This document shows positions 43,982 through 51,370 of a DNA stretch of 64,000 nucleotides, piece after piece. The stretch comes from Anaerolineae bacterium (lineage in GTDB: Bacteria > Chloroflexota > Anaerolineae > Promineifilales > Promineifilaceae), in NCBI GenBank assembly GCA_020848035.1, contig JADLAX010000026.1:186001-250000 (forward strand). Reading direction: 5' to 3'. The notes under the pieces are model-generated. The model saw only the letters and a list, made by a program, of their open reading frames with translations, did not search any database and was not told the DNA's origin. The position numbers and the translations under genes were made by a program. Position 1 is the first letter of the stretch. Every line of letters begins with the position of its first letter.

Positions 43982-45591
43982 TGTTTATTAACCCATTCAC
44001 CGTCGGTAGACCCATAAGAAAAGACTCGCTATTTGTAGGGAGGTTGAATATCAAACAAACCATCTTCGGCGCATTAAGTAATTTAGGTTCTACTTGTGTT
44101 GTTGGTGAACGAAGAACAGGAAAAACGTCTTTATTACTTGATATTCACAGACGAATTCATGCCTTCCGGGAATCACAATCCATCATCAGTATTTACATGG
44201 ATTGTTCTGATTTTTCTAATATCGAGGATTTTTGGAAGGACTTTATCGCAAATCTAAAAGTAGAAGCAAGTGGGCAAATCACGCATCAAATCGACGCTCT
44301 TTATCTCCAAAATGGTGTAGCGGTGGATATCGAGTCTATTGCAGATCGCATATTGAAGACAATAACGATAACACATTCGATTGTTATGCTACTAGATGAA
44401 TTTGACTACGTTTTAGAAAACGAGGCATTTGCCGGGAACTTCCTATTACGTTTGCGAAAATATGGTAGCTTGCACAATGTTGCGTATGTCACTGCAAGTC
44501 GTCAACGTCTGGAGACTCATTATTCCAGCCCTACGCCATCACCTTTTTTCAATATCTTTTTAGTCGCTATTCTAGGCCTGTTTCCCGAAAACGAAGCTCG
44601 TGATTTACTAAATAAAACCCTGGAAGATGGGAATCCCGTCTTTAACGAAAATGAAATTGTACATTTGCTTCAAGTTTCTGGTTGTTATCCTTACTTTCTA
44701 CAGCTAGCAGCATCCATTTTATTTACAATGAAATATGGCGATGAAGAAATCGATACAAACTGGCGTGAAATCCATCTAACTCGATTTGATGCTGCATCTC
44801 GACAACACTTTGACTACTTTTGGAAAAAATCCTCAGACGAGGAAAAAGAACTACTTGGGGATTTATCTAGTGGGGAAGAAAATATTATCATACAAGAGGA
44901 AACGGTCAAACTCCTTATGGAAAGGAGTCTAGTAAAGGTACACGAGAGTAAACTCTTTCCGTTTTCGCCTGTTTGGTCATCTTGGGTACTTCATCAAGTT
45001 GAGACCGAAATAAAGCAGAGTTTAGGAAGAGATGTTGAAACATTGAGTGAGCTATCAAATACACAGCAAGTCAACGATGACCAACTAAAAGAGAAAGTAT
45101 CAAATAGGAAAAAACAAGAAGAACATAGGAATATGTTTATTGACATTGAAAAATTGATACTTCAACAATCTAATCAAGCAAATTACACGGAAGTGGAGGC
45201 TAATATGACCGACAAAAAAACCATTATTAAAGATATTCATGGCTCAATTGTCAATGTAGAATCACTGTTGGAAAACGTTACTCAAACTATCAGTGCAATT
45301 CCTTATGCAGACTCAGATGAAAAAGACAAATTAGCTGAGTTAGTTAATCAATTTAAGCAAGCACTAAAGGAGTTGCCACCAGACAAGCAAACAGAAGCCC
45401 AAAAATTATCAAAACGATTAGAAGCGCTAATTAATGAAGCTAATGACGACGAGCCAGAGAAAGACGTGATTGAAGCAAATGGAAATAGCTTGTTAAAGGC
45501 AGCGAAAAACGTTAAGAATGTGGTGCCAACAGTTTTAGCTATTTCAAAAGAAATTATTACGTTTATTATTAGAATGGCGAGCAATCAATAA
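43981..45591 (+). CDS. Second P-loop ATPase with helical C-terminal domain
   Basis: A 536-residue ATPase of the same subfamily as the C-terminal part of its upstream partner: MFINPFTVGRPIRKDSLFVGR at the start, Walker A GERRTGKTS near residue 42, Walker B IVMLLDEFDYV near 135, TASRQRLE sensor, and a winged-helix end near 340. The last 130 residues are a separate domain: NVESLLENVTQTISAIP, PYADSDEKDKLAELVNQFKQAL and a hydrophobic C-terminus (VVPTVLAISKEIITFIIRM). That domain pattern recalls C-terminal modules I have seen on bacterial conflict NTPases; the recall is not firm. ATG shares its A with the partner's TAA. Likely heteromeric ATPase pair. Confidence 0.78.
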   Translation: MFINPFTVGRPIRKDSLFVGRLNIKQTIFGALSNLGSTCVVGERRTGKTSLLLDIHRRIHAFRESQSIISIYMDCSDFSNIEDFWKDFIANLKVEASGQITHQIDALYLQNGVAVDIESIADRILKTITITHSIVMLLDEFDYVLENEAFAGNFLLRLRKYGSLHNVAYVTASRQRLETHYSSPTPSPFFNIFLVAILGLFPENEARDLLNKTLEDGNPVFNENEIVHLLQVSGCYPYFLQLAASILFTMKYGDEEIDTNWREIHLTRFDAASRQHFDYFWKKSSDEEKELLGDLSSGEENIIIQEETVKLLMERSLVKVHESKLFPFSPVWSSWVLHQVETEIKQSLGRDVETLSELSNTQQVNDDQLKEKVSNRKKQEEHRNMFIDIEKLILQQSNQANYTEVEANMTDKKTIIKDIHGSIVNVESLLENVTQTISAIPYADSDEKDKLAELVNQFKQALKELPPDKQTEAQKLSKRLEALINEANDDEPEKDVIEANGNSLLKAAKNVKNVVPTVLAISKEIITFIIRMASNQ

Positions 45592-45711
45592 AAAAACTTG
45601 CTTTGGGAGGGTCTTCATGGCATGTCGGGGACAGGTGTTTCGCCTTGCCGCTTAACATGCTGGAATGGTTGGCGGGTTTAGCGGTAATTGTTTGGGCTAT
45701 CCCAATCGCTT
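45592..45711. other. Non-coding junction before the tandem array
   Basis: Composition switches back from the AT-rich ATPase island to the GC-rich background. A short frame (MLEWLAGLAVIVWAIPIASVAWLEYG, starting at 45657) reads into the array head and is probably a gene remnant or chance. Confidence 0.4.
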
Positions 45712-46879
45712 CTGTCGCCTGGCTGGAATACGGTCGTTGCGGACACCACCATATTCCCCCCCGTTCTATCCTGCAAAAGAAAGATAAGCTGGGTGGTCAA
45801 CGGCCGTTGCCAGCAAAAACCAGTCGCGGCTAAAGTGTGGGGTGGCGAACGGCCGTATTTCCCTCCGTTCGATCCTCTGAAAAAAGATAAGTTGGGTGGG
45901 AAACGGCCGTTGCCAGCAAGCGCCAGTTGTGGCTAAAGTGTGGGGGTGGGAACGGCCGTATTTCCCCCGTTCCATCCTGTGAAAAAAAGATACATTGGGT
46001 GGGGAACGGCCGTTGCCAGCAAGTACCGATTGTGGTTAAAGTGTGAGGGTGGGGAACGGCCGTATTTCCCCCCGTTCTATCCTGTGAAGAAAGATATGTT
46101 GGGTGGGAAACGGCCGTTGTCAAGCAGGAACCGGTTGTGGCTAAAGTGTGGGGGTGGAGAACGGCCGTATTTCTCCTCGTTCAATCCTGTGAAAGAAAGA
46201 TATGGTGGGTGGGAAACGGCCGTTGCCAGCAAGAACCGGTTGTGGCAAAAGTGTGGGAGTGGGGAGCGGCCGTATTTCCCCTGCTCCATCCTGTGAAAAA
46301 AGATAAGTTTGGTGGAGAACGGCCGTTGCCAGTAAAAACCGGTTGTGGCTAAAGTGTGGGGGTGGGGAGCGGCCGTATTTCCTCCCGCTCAATCCTGTGA
46401 AAAAAGATAAGTTTGGTGGAGAACTGCCGTTGCCAGCAAGTACCAGTTGTGGCAAAAGTGTGGGGGTGGGAAACGGCCGTATTTCTCCCCGTTCTATCCT
46501 GTAAGAAAGATAAGTTGGGTGGGGAACGGCCGTTGCCAGCAAGAACCAGTTGCGGCTAAAGTGTGGGGGTGGGGAACGGCCGTATTTTCCCCCGTTCTAT
46601 GGTGTGCAAGAAAGATATATGGTGGGCAACGGCCGTTGCCAGCGAGAACCAGTTGTGGCTAAAGTGTGGGGGTGGGGAACGGCCGTATTTCCCCCGTTCT
46701 ACTCTGTGAAAGAAAGAGTTGTTGGGTGGGAAACGGCCGTTACCAGTAAAAACCGGTTGTGGTTAAAGTGTGGGGGTGGGGAACGGCCGACGGCAGCTGG
46801 TTGGGGGCGAAATGGCTGCTACTCAGCTGATGCTCGACTCAGGATGACAAAGCAGGTGGCGCGGCAGGACGCCGTTTAA
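45712..46879. repeat. Tandem array of about ten 103-106-bp units plus head and tail
   Basis: Successive CGGCCGTTGCCAGCAAG landmarks start at 45801, 45904, 46007, 46111, 46217, 46320, 46424, 46527, 46630 and 46734, so the period is 103-106 bp. Each unit contains the palindrome AACGGCCGT twice, the block GTGTGGGGGTGGGGAACGG, CCCCCGTTCTATCCTGTGAA and AAGATAAGTTGGGTGGG. The first partial unit begins with CTGTCGCCTGGCTGG and GACACCACCATATT; the array ends in a different tail, GTGGCGCGGCAGGACGCCGT. Single or partial relatives lie at 47623-47755, 48293-48393, 49449-49559 and 51177-51232. Frame changes with the 103-bp period, so no protein is encoded. Confidence 0.92.
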
Positions 46880-47191
46880 TATTTTGTTTGGCGGTCGCAC
46901 TCATGAAATAGCACCCGAAAACCGTAATGCACACGTGGCATAATATACGGCGGCTGGTGTAATATGATGGCTAGAATCTGCATGGGCCGATGTTGCTTTG
47001 GCTAACGGGCAAGCAACCATTGCTGATGGTCTACCACCCTCAATCAAATGACGCCCAACAAAGCGTAAACCCGGCGCGGCGATGACCGTAACGGACCAGT
47101 TTGTATAAGATGGGGCAACCAACCGCCAGCAAGCACGTGTGCTGGGGGAAACACGCTGGACGGAGTGGAAACGGCCGTCCGGGAGGTAAAG
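46880..47191. other. Stretch without recognised content
   Basis: Between the array tail and the next gene I see no convincing gene, hairpin or repeat; short frames on both strands lack start signals. Confidence 0.5.
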
Positions 47192-47551
47192 ATGGCGCGT
47201 AGCTTAACAGCTTTCTTCATCATAATTGCTGTCCTGACCACCGGCCAGATTCCGGCGTTTGTCATCGCGGCAATCGATTCGACTATCCCGGCGCGTTTCG
47301 CCGGGCAATTCCTCTGCCCAGATGACACAACGCCGCGTTCGGTGTATGTGCGTTCCATGGGCGGTCCATCCGGCCCTCAGCTGCAATGCCTGGATGCGGC
47401 CGGTCGCGTGGTGGCGGAGTCGATGGCCGAATTCTGGCTGCTCTGGTCGGCCCCATTTGCGCTGCTGCATTTGCTGGTGGCGAGTGTCATCTGGCTGAAC
47501 TACCGCCAGCGCCACAGTACCCGCACCCGCGAACGGGGTCGCCGTCGGTGA
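47192..47551 (+). CDS. Two-span hypothetical membrane protein
   Basis: A 119-residue protein with an N-terminal span (LTAFFIIIAVLTTGQIPAFVI), an external loop carrying two Cys (QFLCPDDTTPRSVYV, LQCLDAAGR) that may form a disulfide, a second span (FWLLWSAPFALLHLLVASVIWL) and an Arg-rich cytoplasmic tail (RTRERGRRR). GGGAGG precedes the ATG at 47192, favouring it over the ATG at 47165. It lies between two copies of the 103-bp repeat family. No family recognised. Confidence 0.65.
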   Translation: MARSLTAFFIIIAVLTTGQIPAFVIAAIDSTIPARFAGQFLCPDDTTPRSVYVRSMGGPSGPQLQCLDAAGRVVAESMAEFWLLWSAPFALLHLLVASVIWLNYRQRHSTRTRERGRRR

Positions 47552-47622
47552 TAAAAATTCTGGCTCTGCTTAGCAGCGGGTTCCTGGGAAAAAACCGTTC
47601 CCTCTGTTGTAACTGAACGGAG

Positions 47623-47755
47623 AACGGCCGTTGCCGACACGGCCGTATCTTCCCCCGTCCTATCCTGTGAAAGAAAGAGTTGTTGGGTGGGCAACGGCCG
47701 TTGCCAGCAAAACTGATTGTGGCTGAAGTGTGGGGGTGGGGAACGGCCGTATTTT
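47623..47755. repeat. Dispersed copy of the 103-bp element family
   Basis: AACGGCCGTTGCCGACACGG, CCGTCCTATCCTGTGAAAGA, GAGTTGTTGGGTGGGCAACG and GTGTGGGGGTGGGGAACGGC blocks in the array order: a head-type unit followed by one array-type unit. Confidence 0.85.
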
Positions 47756-47865
47756 CCATTGACCTTGGCTATTTCCTTTGTCCGACAGTTTTCTTTATAA
47801 TGGGCATGAATTGCTGTGAGTCGTTTGACGAATCCGTTTTTGTTGGCAGTTAAGTGAGGTGCCTG

Positions 47866-48111
47866 ATGATTGATTTTGAACAAACTTTGCTACAAGAAGT
47901 CGCCGCGCTGCCCAAGAGTCGCCATGCAGACGTGTTGGCTTTTGTTCGTTACTTAAAGTTGAGCATCCCCAGCGAAGAACTGCAATTGGAACAGCGGCTC
48001 GACGACGCGCTGGAAGCTATCCGTACCCGCCCCGAAACGCAAAACATCACGCCAGAGGATATTGAGGCCGAAATTCGCGCTGTGAGAGATTCCTATGCGC
48101 GTGGTGCTTGA
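47866..48111 (+). CDS. VapB-like antitoxin of a broken VapBC pair
   Basis: An 81-residue protein (MIDFEQTLLQEVAALPKSRHADVLAFVRYLKLSIPSEE) of the DUF2281-like antitoxin type, with the family's helical N-terminus and an acidic linker ending in EDIEAEIRAVRDSYARGA. GTGAGG precedes the ATG at 47866. Its end overlaps the start of a PIN-domain toxin (ATG at 48095), but that toxin is internally deleted, so the antitoxin is now without a functional partner here. Confidence 0.7.
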   Translation: MIDFEQTLLQEVAALPKSRHADVLAFVRYLKLSIPSEELQLEQRLDDALEAIRTRPETQNITPEDIEAEIRAVRDSYARGA

Positions 48112-48285
48112 TACCAACGTGTGGTTGAGGCGGATCCAAGTGACAACAAGTTTTTGGAAACGGCCGTTACTGGCAAAGCCATCTACGTGGTTAGTGGCGA
48201 TCACCACCTCTTGCAGTTAGAAACCTTTCGCGACATAAAAATCATCAAGGCCCACGAATTTATCGCACTTTTGCAGACATCATAA
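48095..48285 (+). pseudogene. Internally deleted PIN-domain (VapC-like) toxin
   Basis: The frame starts MRVVLDTNVW, the PIN N-terminus with the first catalytic Asp, then jumps after 48124 into another frame encoding EADPSDNKFLETAVTGKAIY and VVSGDHHLLQLETFRDIKII, the normal PIN C-terminus with the last acidic residues, and ends at TAA 48283-48285. About 70-80 middle residues are missing. The first frame soon meets a stop. So the toxin is inactive. Confidence 0.85.
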
Positions 48286-48292
48286 TCAAATA

Positions 48293-48393
48293 TCTGTCGC
48301 CTAGCTGGCGTACGGCCGTTGCCGACACCACCATATTTCCCCACATTCTATCCTGTGAAAGAAAGATTAGTTGGGTAGGAAACAGCCGTTGCG
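48293..48393. repeat. Dispersed copy of the 103-bp element family (head type)
   Basis: CTGTCGCCTAGCTGG, then ACGGCCGTTGCCGACACC, ACCATATTTCCCCACATTCT and ATCCTGTGAAAGAAAGA follow the array-head order. Its last bases supply the probable -35 of higB. Confidence 0.85.
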
Positions 48394-48418
48394 CACCACG
48401 CAACACATTGTGTATAAT
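48389..48418 (+). promoter_or_regulatory. higBA promoter, leaderless layout
   Basis: TTGCGC (48389-48394), 18-bp spacer, TATAAT (48413-48418), 7 nt, ATG. The -35 is formed by the end of a dispersed repeat copy. Confidence 0.55.
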
Positions 48419-48425
48419 CCCAAAT

Positions 48426-48704
48426 ATGATCAAAACTTTCAAGCACAAGGGTCTTCAGCGATTTTTCGAAAGTGGTAGCGTCGCTGGGGTAAACCCATCC
48501 CACCGCCAAAAGCTCAGAATGCGGTTAACCGCGCTAGACACGGCCAAAACGCTTGAAGACATGGATTTACCAGGCTTCCGACTCCATCCACTGAAAGGAG
48601 ATAAACAAGGTGTCTGGGCAATTGACGTAAGCAAAAATTGGCGCATTACGTTCGAATTTATTGACGGCAATGCGTATATCGTAAATTACGAGGATTATCA
48701 CTAA
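48426..48704 (+). CDS. higB: HigB/RelE-type toxin
   Basis: A 92-residue toxin of the HigB (RelE superfamily) type, a ribosome-dependent mRNA interferase (family knowledge). Pattern: MIKTFKHKGLQRFFESGS, RLTALDTAKTLEDMDLPGFRLHPLKGD and the C-terminal strand block GVWAIDVSKNWRITFEF, with the usual Arg and Lys near the active site. The ATG at 48426 lies 7 nt after a -10 box; an upstream frame is not needed. Its stop overlaps the higA ATG (TAATG). Toxin-first order is typical of hig systems. Confidence 0.92.
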   Translation: MIKTFKHKGLQRFFESGSVAGVNPSHRQKLRMRLTALDTAKTLEDMDLPGFRLHPLKGDKQGVWAIDVSKNWRITFEFIDGNAYIVNYEDYH

Positions 48705-48997
48705 TGAGCATGTACAATCCGCCCCACCCTGGAGAATTTATTCGAGAAGTGTATTTAGAAGAGCTAGAGGTTAGTTCGCGTACCGTTGCAGCCAAGTTAA
48801 AGGTTTCGCCCTCTACGTTTACCCGCTTGCTCAACGGCAAAAGCAGCATCACGCCAGAAATGGCGATGCGCCTGTCTAAAACACTAGGCAGGTCGCCAGA
48901 AAGCTGGCTGGCCATGCAAAACAATTACGATCTGTGGCAGCTGCAAAAGCGGCGCAATTTTGATGAGGTTGAGCGGCTGGATTTTGTGACCCAATAA
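48704..48997 (+). CDS. higA: HigA-type antitoxin
   Basis: A 97-residue antitoxin with an XRE-type helix-turn-helix (RTVAAKLKVSPSTFTRLLNGKSSITPEMAMRLSKTLGRSPE). The N-terminus PPHPGEFIREVYLEELEVS is the HigA/VapI signature. It binds and inhibits HigB and represses the operon (family knowledge). Overlaps higB by one base. The frame that follows its stop continues as a truncated BrnT-like toxin, joined directly after the higA stop. Confidence 0.93.
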   Translation: MSMYNPPHPGEFIREVYLEELEVSSRTVAAKLKVSPSTFTRLLNGKSSITPEMAMRLSKTLGRSPESWLAMQNNYDLWQLQKRRNFDEVERLDFVTQ

Positions 48998-49129
48998 TCC
49001 TGTATTGGACTGTCTAATCGGAACCGGCTTCTCCTGGTGGCATATACAGAACGAAACGAGCGTATCCGCATTATCAGCGCCAGAAAGGCAACAAAACATG
49101 AAGAAAAATTCTACGATGAAGCAAAATGA
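48998..49129 (+). pseudogene. C-terminal remnant of a BrnT-like toxin
   Basis: The frame directly after the higA stop reads GLSNRNRLLLVAYTERNERI then RIISARKATKHEEKFYDEA, the C-terminal half of BrnT toxins, and ends TGA at 49127-49129. The N-terminal half is missing, so this is a deletion scar joined to higA. It overlaps the start of the antitoxin-like gene at 49098, as in intact brnTA operons. Confidence 0.8.
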
Positions 49130-49346
49130 CGACGAATTAGATGACTTCGAGCTAAAGGAAGAGTATGACCTTTCGCAAATGACCATACTGCCGAAAGGTC
49201 GCTTTGATCCCAAACGCAGGCTTGGAAACAATGTGATTGTCCTGGAGCCAGATGTGGCTAAGGCATTTCCCAATGATGAAGCGGTCAATGAAGCCCTGCG
49301 TCTGCTGCTGCAAGCCAGCAAATTGTTAAAGAGCCAAGCGGCTTAA
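49098..49346 (+). CDS. BrnA-like antitoxin left without toxin
   Basis: An 82-residue protein (MKKNSTMKQNDDELDDFELKEEYDLSQM...) ending VAKAFPNDEAVNEALRLLLQAS. The acidic start, the DLSQMTILPKGRFDP middle and the short ribbon-helix-helix-like C-terminus (NNVIVLEPDVAKAFPNDEAV) fit the small antitoxins that follow BrnT-like toxins. The toxin upstream survives only as a C-terminal remnant. Starts at 49098 or 49116. Confidence 0.68.
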   Translation: MKKNSTMKQNDDELDDFELKEEYDLSQMTILPKGRFDPKRRLGNNVIVLEPDVAKAFPNDEAVNEALRLLLQASKLLKSQAA

Positions 49347-49448
49347 CAACTTCGAACTGGTCTTTTCTACGGGCTGTAGTTAGCCCTTCACCTTACGACT
49401 TTTGTAAATTATTTAGTCTCCAAAACCACCTCTACGCCCGACCGGCGA

Positions 49449-49559
49449 ACGGCCGCTGCACATACGGCCGTATTTTTCCCCGTTCCATCCTATGCAAGAA
49501 AGAGTTGTTGGGTGGGCAACCCGCAAGAACCGGCAAGTGGCGCGGCGGGACGCCGTTTA
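49449..49559. repeat. Dispersed copy of the 103-bp element family with tail
   Basis: CGGCCGCTGCACATACGGCC, CCCCGTTCCATCCTATGCAA, GAAAGAGTTGTTGGGTGGGC, then the tail GTGGCGCGGCGGGACGCCGT, which also closes the large array. The rest of 49347-49643 shows nothing else. Confidence 0.85.
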
Positions 49560-49643
49560 CGATTCAGCCGGAACTTACGCTAATTTTCCTGATAATTTGC
49601 GCTCATTTATGGCCAATCCCAGGAAATTTCCCCAGAGCCTAAA

Positions 49644-50501
49644 TCAGAAGCTTGCGGCGGTGGCCTGAGACGCCTGCCCCCGGCCCAACAGCGTCAGGCC
49701 AAACAGCAGCCAACACACCCCGCTGATAGCAAAGTGCAAAAAAGGGCTGGCCCACTGCGTCGGCAGGAAGGCGGGCACACCAAACCATTCCATCGGCAGG
49801 CTGAGCACCACCGTCAGACCCAGCAGCAGGGGCAGCCAGTTCCAACGCGGCAGCAGCCGGTTTCGCGATACGTCCAGGCCAAACAAGATGAAGCCAACCC
49901 GAATGCTGAGAACAGAGAAAACGGCCGTATAGTTCACCCAAAGATGCGGCCCAGCCTCTGGAGCCATACCGCTCAGCAGAATGTTGATCAACACCGAGGT
50001 GATGACACCCACACCCCCAGCCACACTCACCGTTAACCCCAGTTTGCCTGAACCGCCTGCGACCAGGTGAAAACGCAGCCGAATCCCCAGCAGAGCAAAC
50101 AGCAGCGGTATAAACGATAAGAAAAATGGGAGCGTAATCAAACCTAAAAACGCTTCCCGCCCCTGCAAACTAATCCGGAAAACAAAATCGCCCAGGGCCG
50201 CCAGCAGCCACAAAACACCCACCAAAACCGTAAACGGACCAGCCATCGTCATCAATCTCGCTTTGAACATCGTTATTTCTCCTCGCTGCGCCCGCTCTTC
50301 GAGCGCTGATTTTAACAGGTCTAGCAGCGTCGGCGGCCATAACGCCAACACCCCACCCACACCGCTCCGGCGGTGGGCCATCCCGCAGGCATCGCGAAAG
50401 GTCTGGCGCATTTGCTGGCCATACGCGGCGCGAAACCGCTGCGGATAGAGATACAGCAGTAAACCGTAAAGCCGTTCGGAAATCCCAAGCACAGCACGCA
50501 T
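49644..50501 (-). CDS. PadR-linked multi-span membrane protein
   Basis: A 285-residue membrane protein. The N-terminus (SERLYGLLLYLYPQRFRAAYGQQMRQTFRDAC) is the permease-prefix motif that occurs at the head of ADOP/FtsX-type permeases and next to PadR regulators; here it is followed by about six spans (FTVLVGVLWLLAALGDFVF, LITLPFFLSFIPLLFALLG, LTVSVAGGVGVITSVLINILL, VLSIRVGFILFGLDV, WLPLLLGLTVVLSLP, LHFAISGVCWLLFGLTLL) instead of the large permease. Start at 50501, one base after the PadR stop. Probably a small membrane efflux or stress protein under PadR control; substrate unknown. Confidence 0.75.
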   Translation of the reverse strand: MRAVLGISERLYGLLLYLYPQRFRAAYGQQMRQTFRDACGMAHRRSGVGGVLALWPPTLLDLLKSALEERAQRGEITMFKARLMTMAGPFTVLVGVLWLLAALGDFVFRISLQGREAFLGLITLPFFLSFIPLLFALLGIRLRFHLVAGGSGKLGLTVSVAGGVGVITSVLINILLSGMAPEAGPHLWVNYTAVFSVLSIRVGFILFGLDVSRNRLLPRWNWLPLLLGLTVVLSLPMEWFGVPAFLPTQWASPFLHFAISGVCWLLFGLTLLGRGQASQATAASF

Positions 50502-50502
50502 C

Positions 50503-50853
50503 TTATACCTCACCCAGAATCTTTTTTCCCTGGATGACGGCCATCGCCTGGGCAATACGCGCGGCCTCAGCCGTCAGCACCTGCCTGCCAAATGGCGTGA
50601 GGCCGTAGTAGCGCCGCCGTTCATCGTCCAGGTCTGGGTCTGGCCGCTCGTGGGTCTCCTCAATCAGCCCGGCCTCCATCATGCGTCGAACCGAGCCGTA
50701 CAGCGAGCCAATTCTGATTTGCATCTGCCCCTGCGTTTCCACTTCTACGGCACGCATCATGCCATACCCATGCTTCTCGCCATCGGCAAGCGCCAGCATC
50801 AGATGGAATACCGTTGGAGTCAAGGGCAGCAGCTTTTGAACTTTTTCGTCCAT
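50503..50853 (-). CDS. PadR family transcriptional regulator
   Basis: A 116-residue winged-helix regulator: LTPTVFHLMLALADGEKHGYGMMRAVEVETQGQMQIRIGSLYGSVRRMMEAGLIEETHERPDP covers the PadR DNA-binding domain, with the usual basic wing and the helix that forms the dimer. PadR proteins repress membrane-protein or detoxification genes and are released by small ligands. The ATG at 50853 is preferred over an upstream in-frame Met. The gene is directly followed by the membrane protein it probably controls, with only one base between. Confidence 0.88.
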   Translation of the reverse strand: MDEKVQKLLPLTPTVFHLMLALADGEKHGYGMMRAVEVETQGQMQIRIGSLYGSVRRMMEAGLIEETHERPDPDLDDERRRYYGLTPFGRQVLTAEAARIAQAMAVIQGKKILGEV

Positions 50854-50901
50854 AATGGATGATTTCCTACCTGGTAATGTCAGGACTATATTCGTAACGA
50901 T

Positions 50902-50920
50902 TATATTCTCTAGAATTATA
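50902..50920 (-). promoter_or_regulatory. Palindromic operator candidate in the padR promoter
   Basis: TATATTCTCTAGAATTATA: ATTCT and AGAAT arms around CT, within an A/T-rich -10 region and 49 nt before the padR ATG. PadR regulators bind such AT-rich dyads; assignment is inference. Confidence 0.5.
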
Positions 50921-51176
50921 GGTGGGATGGGGCACATGTCAATACCTGGTATGACGGATGTGGGATAAAATAGCGGCTGCCCCATGGAGCCTTCAATCAT
51001 TGGCGGAGCTGCCTAACATGAAGGTCCAAACAAAGTAATCGTTGTTACTGGTGGGGCGATGGCCGTGGCCGCGAGTGGGTACGGTAGTAACATAGGCGGC
51101 CTTTGGTCGGTACCAGAGCAAAGTGTGTATAGGGCATTGAAAGCGGCCGTTTTTTGTACTCCCCCCCGCAAAATAC

Positions 51177-51232
51177 CCTTTTGTCGCCCAATTGACGCGT
51201 GGCTGACGTAGACACGGCCGTATTTTCCCCGC
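51177..51232. repeat. Partial dispersed copy of the 103-bp element family
   Basis: TTTTGTCGCCCAATTGACGC then ACACGGCCGTATTTTCCCCG resembles the array head with a short insertion. The rest of 50921-51276 has no gene. Confidence 0.55.
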
Positions 51233-51276
51233 TATACTGGGCCAAATTCAACAACCAAAAACAGTGGCTCTTATTC

Positions 51277-51336
51277 GTGAAGCGTAAAACGTGACACGTG
51301 AGGGGCGAACGTCACGTTTCACGCCTCACGTTTCAC
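51277..51336. repeat. Intergenic hairpin of tandem heptads, family B copy 2
   Basis: GTGAAGCGTAAAACGTGACA on the left, TCACGTTTCACGCCTCACGT then TTCAC on the right, 10-nt loop. Confidence 0.82.
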
Positions 51337-51370
51337 CCGGTCTCGACGAGCCAAACAAAGGAACGAACCC

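Noticed and set aside
45603..45833. 76-codon membrane-like frame at the array start
   Set aside because: Only its first third looks protein-like; it then reads into the repeat, and the start codon lacks a convincing ribosome binding site. Kept as a possible remnant.
45830..46790. Long open frames on both strands in the tandem array
   Set aside because: The repeat period of 103-106 bp shifts the frame at every unit, the peptides are rich in repeated KRP/PYFPPF words forced by the DNA repeat, and no start signals are seen.
45712..46879. CRISPR array
   Set aside because: Units are 103-106 bp and nearly uniform over their full length; there are no short direct repeats with unique spacers and no cas genes.
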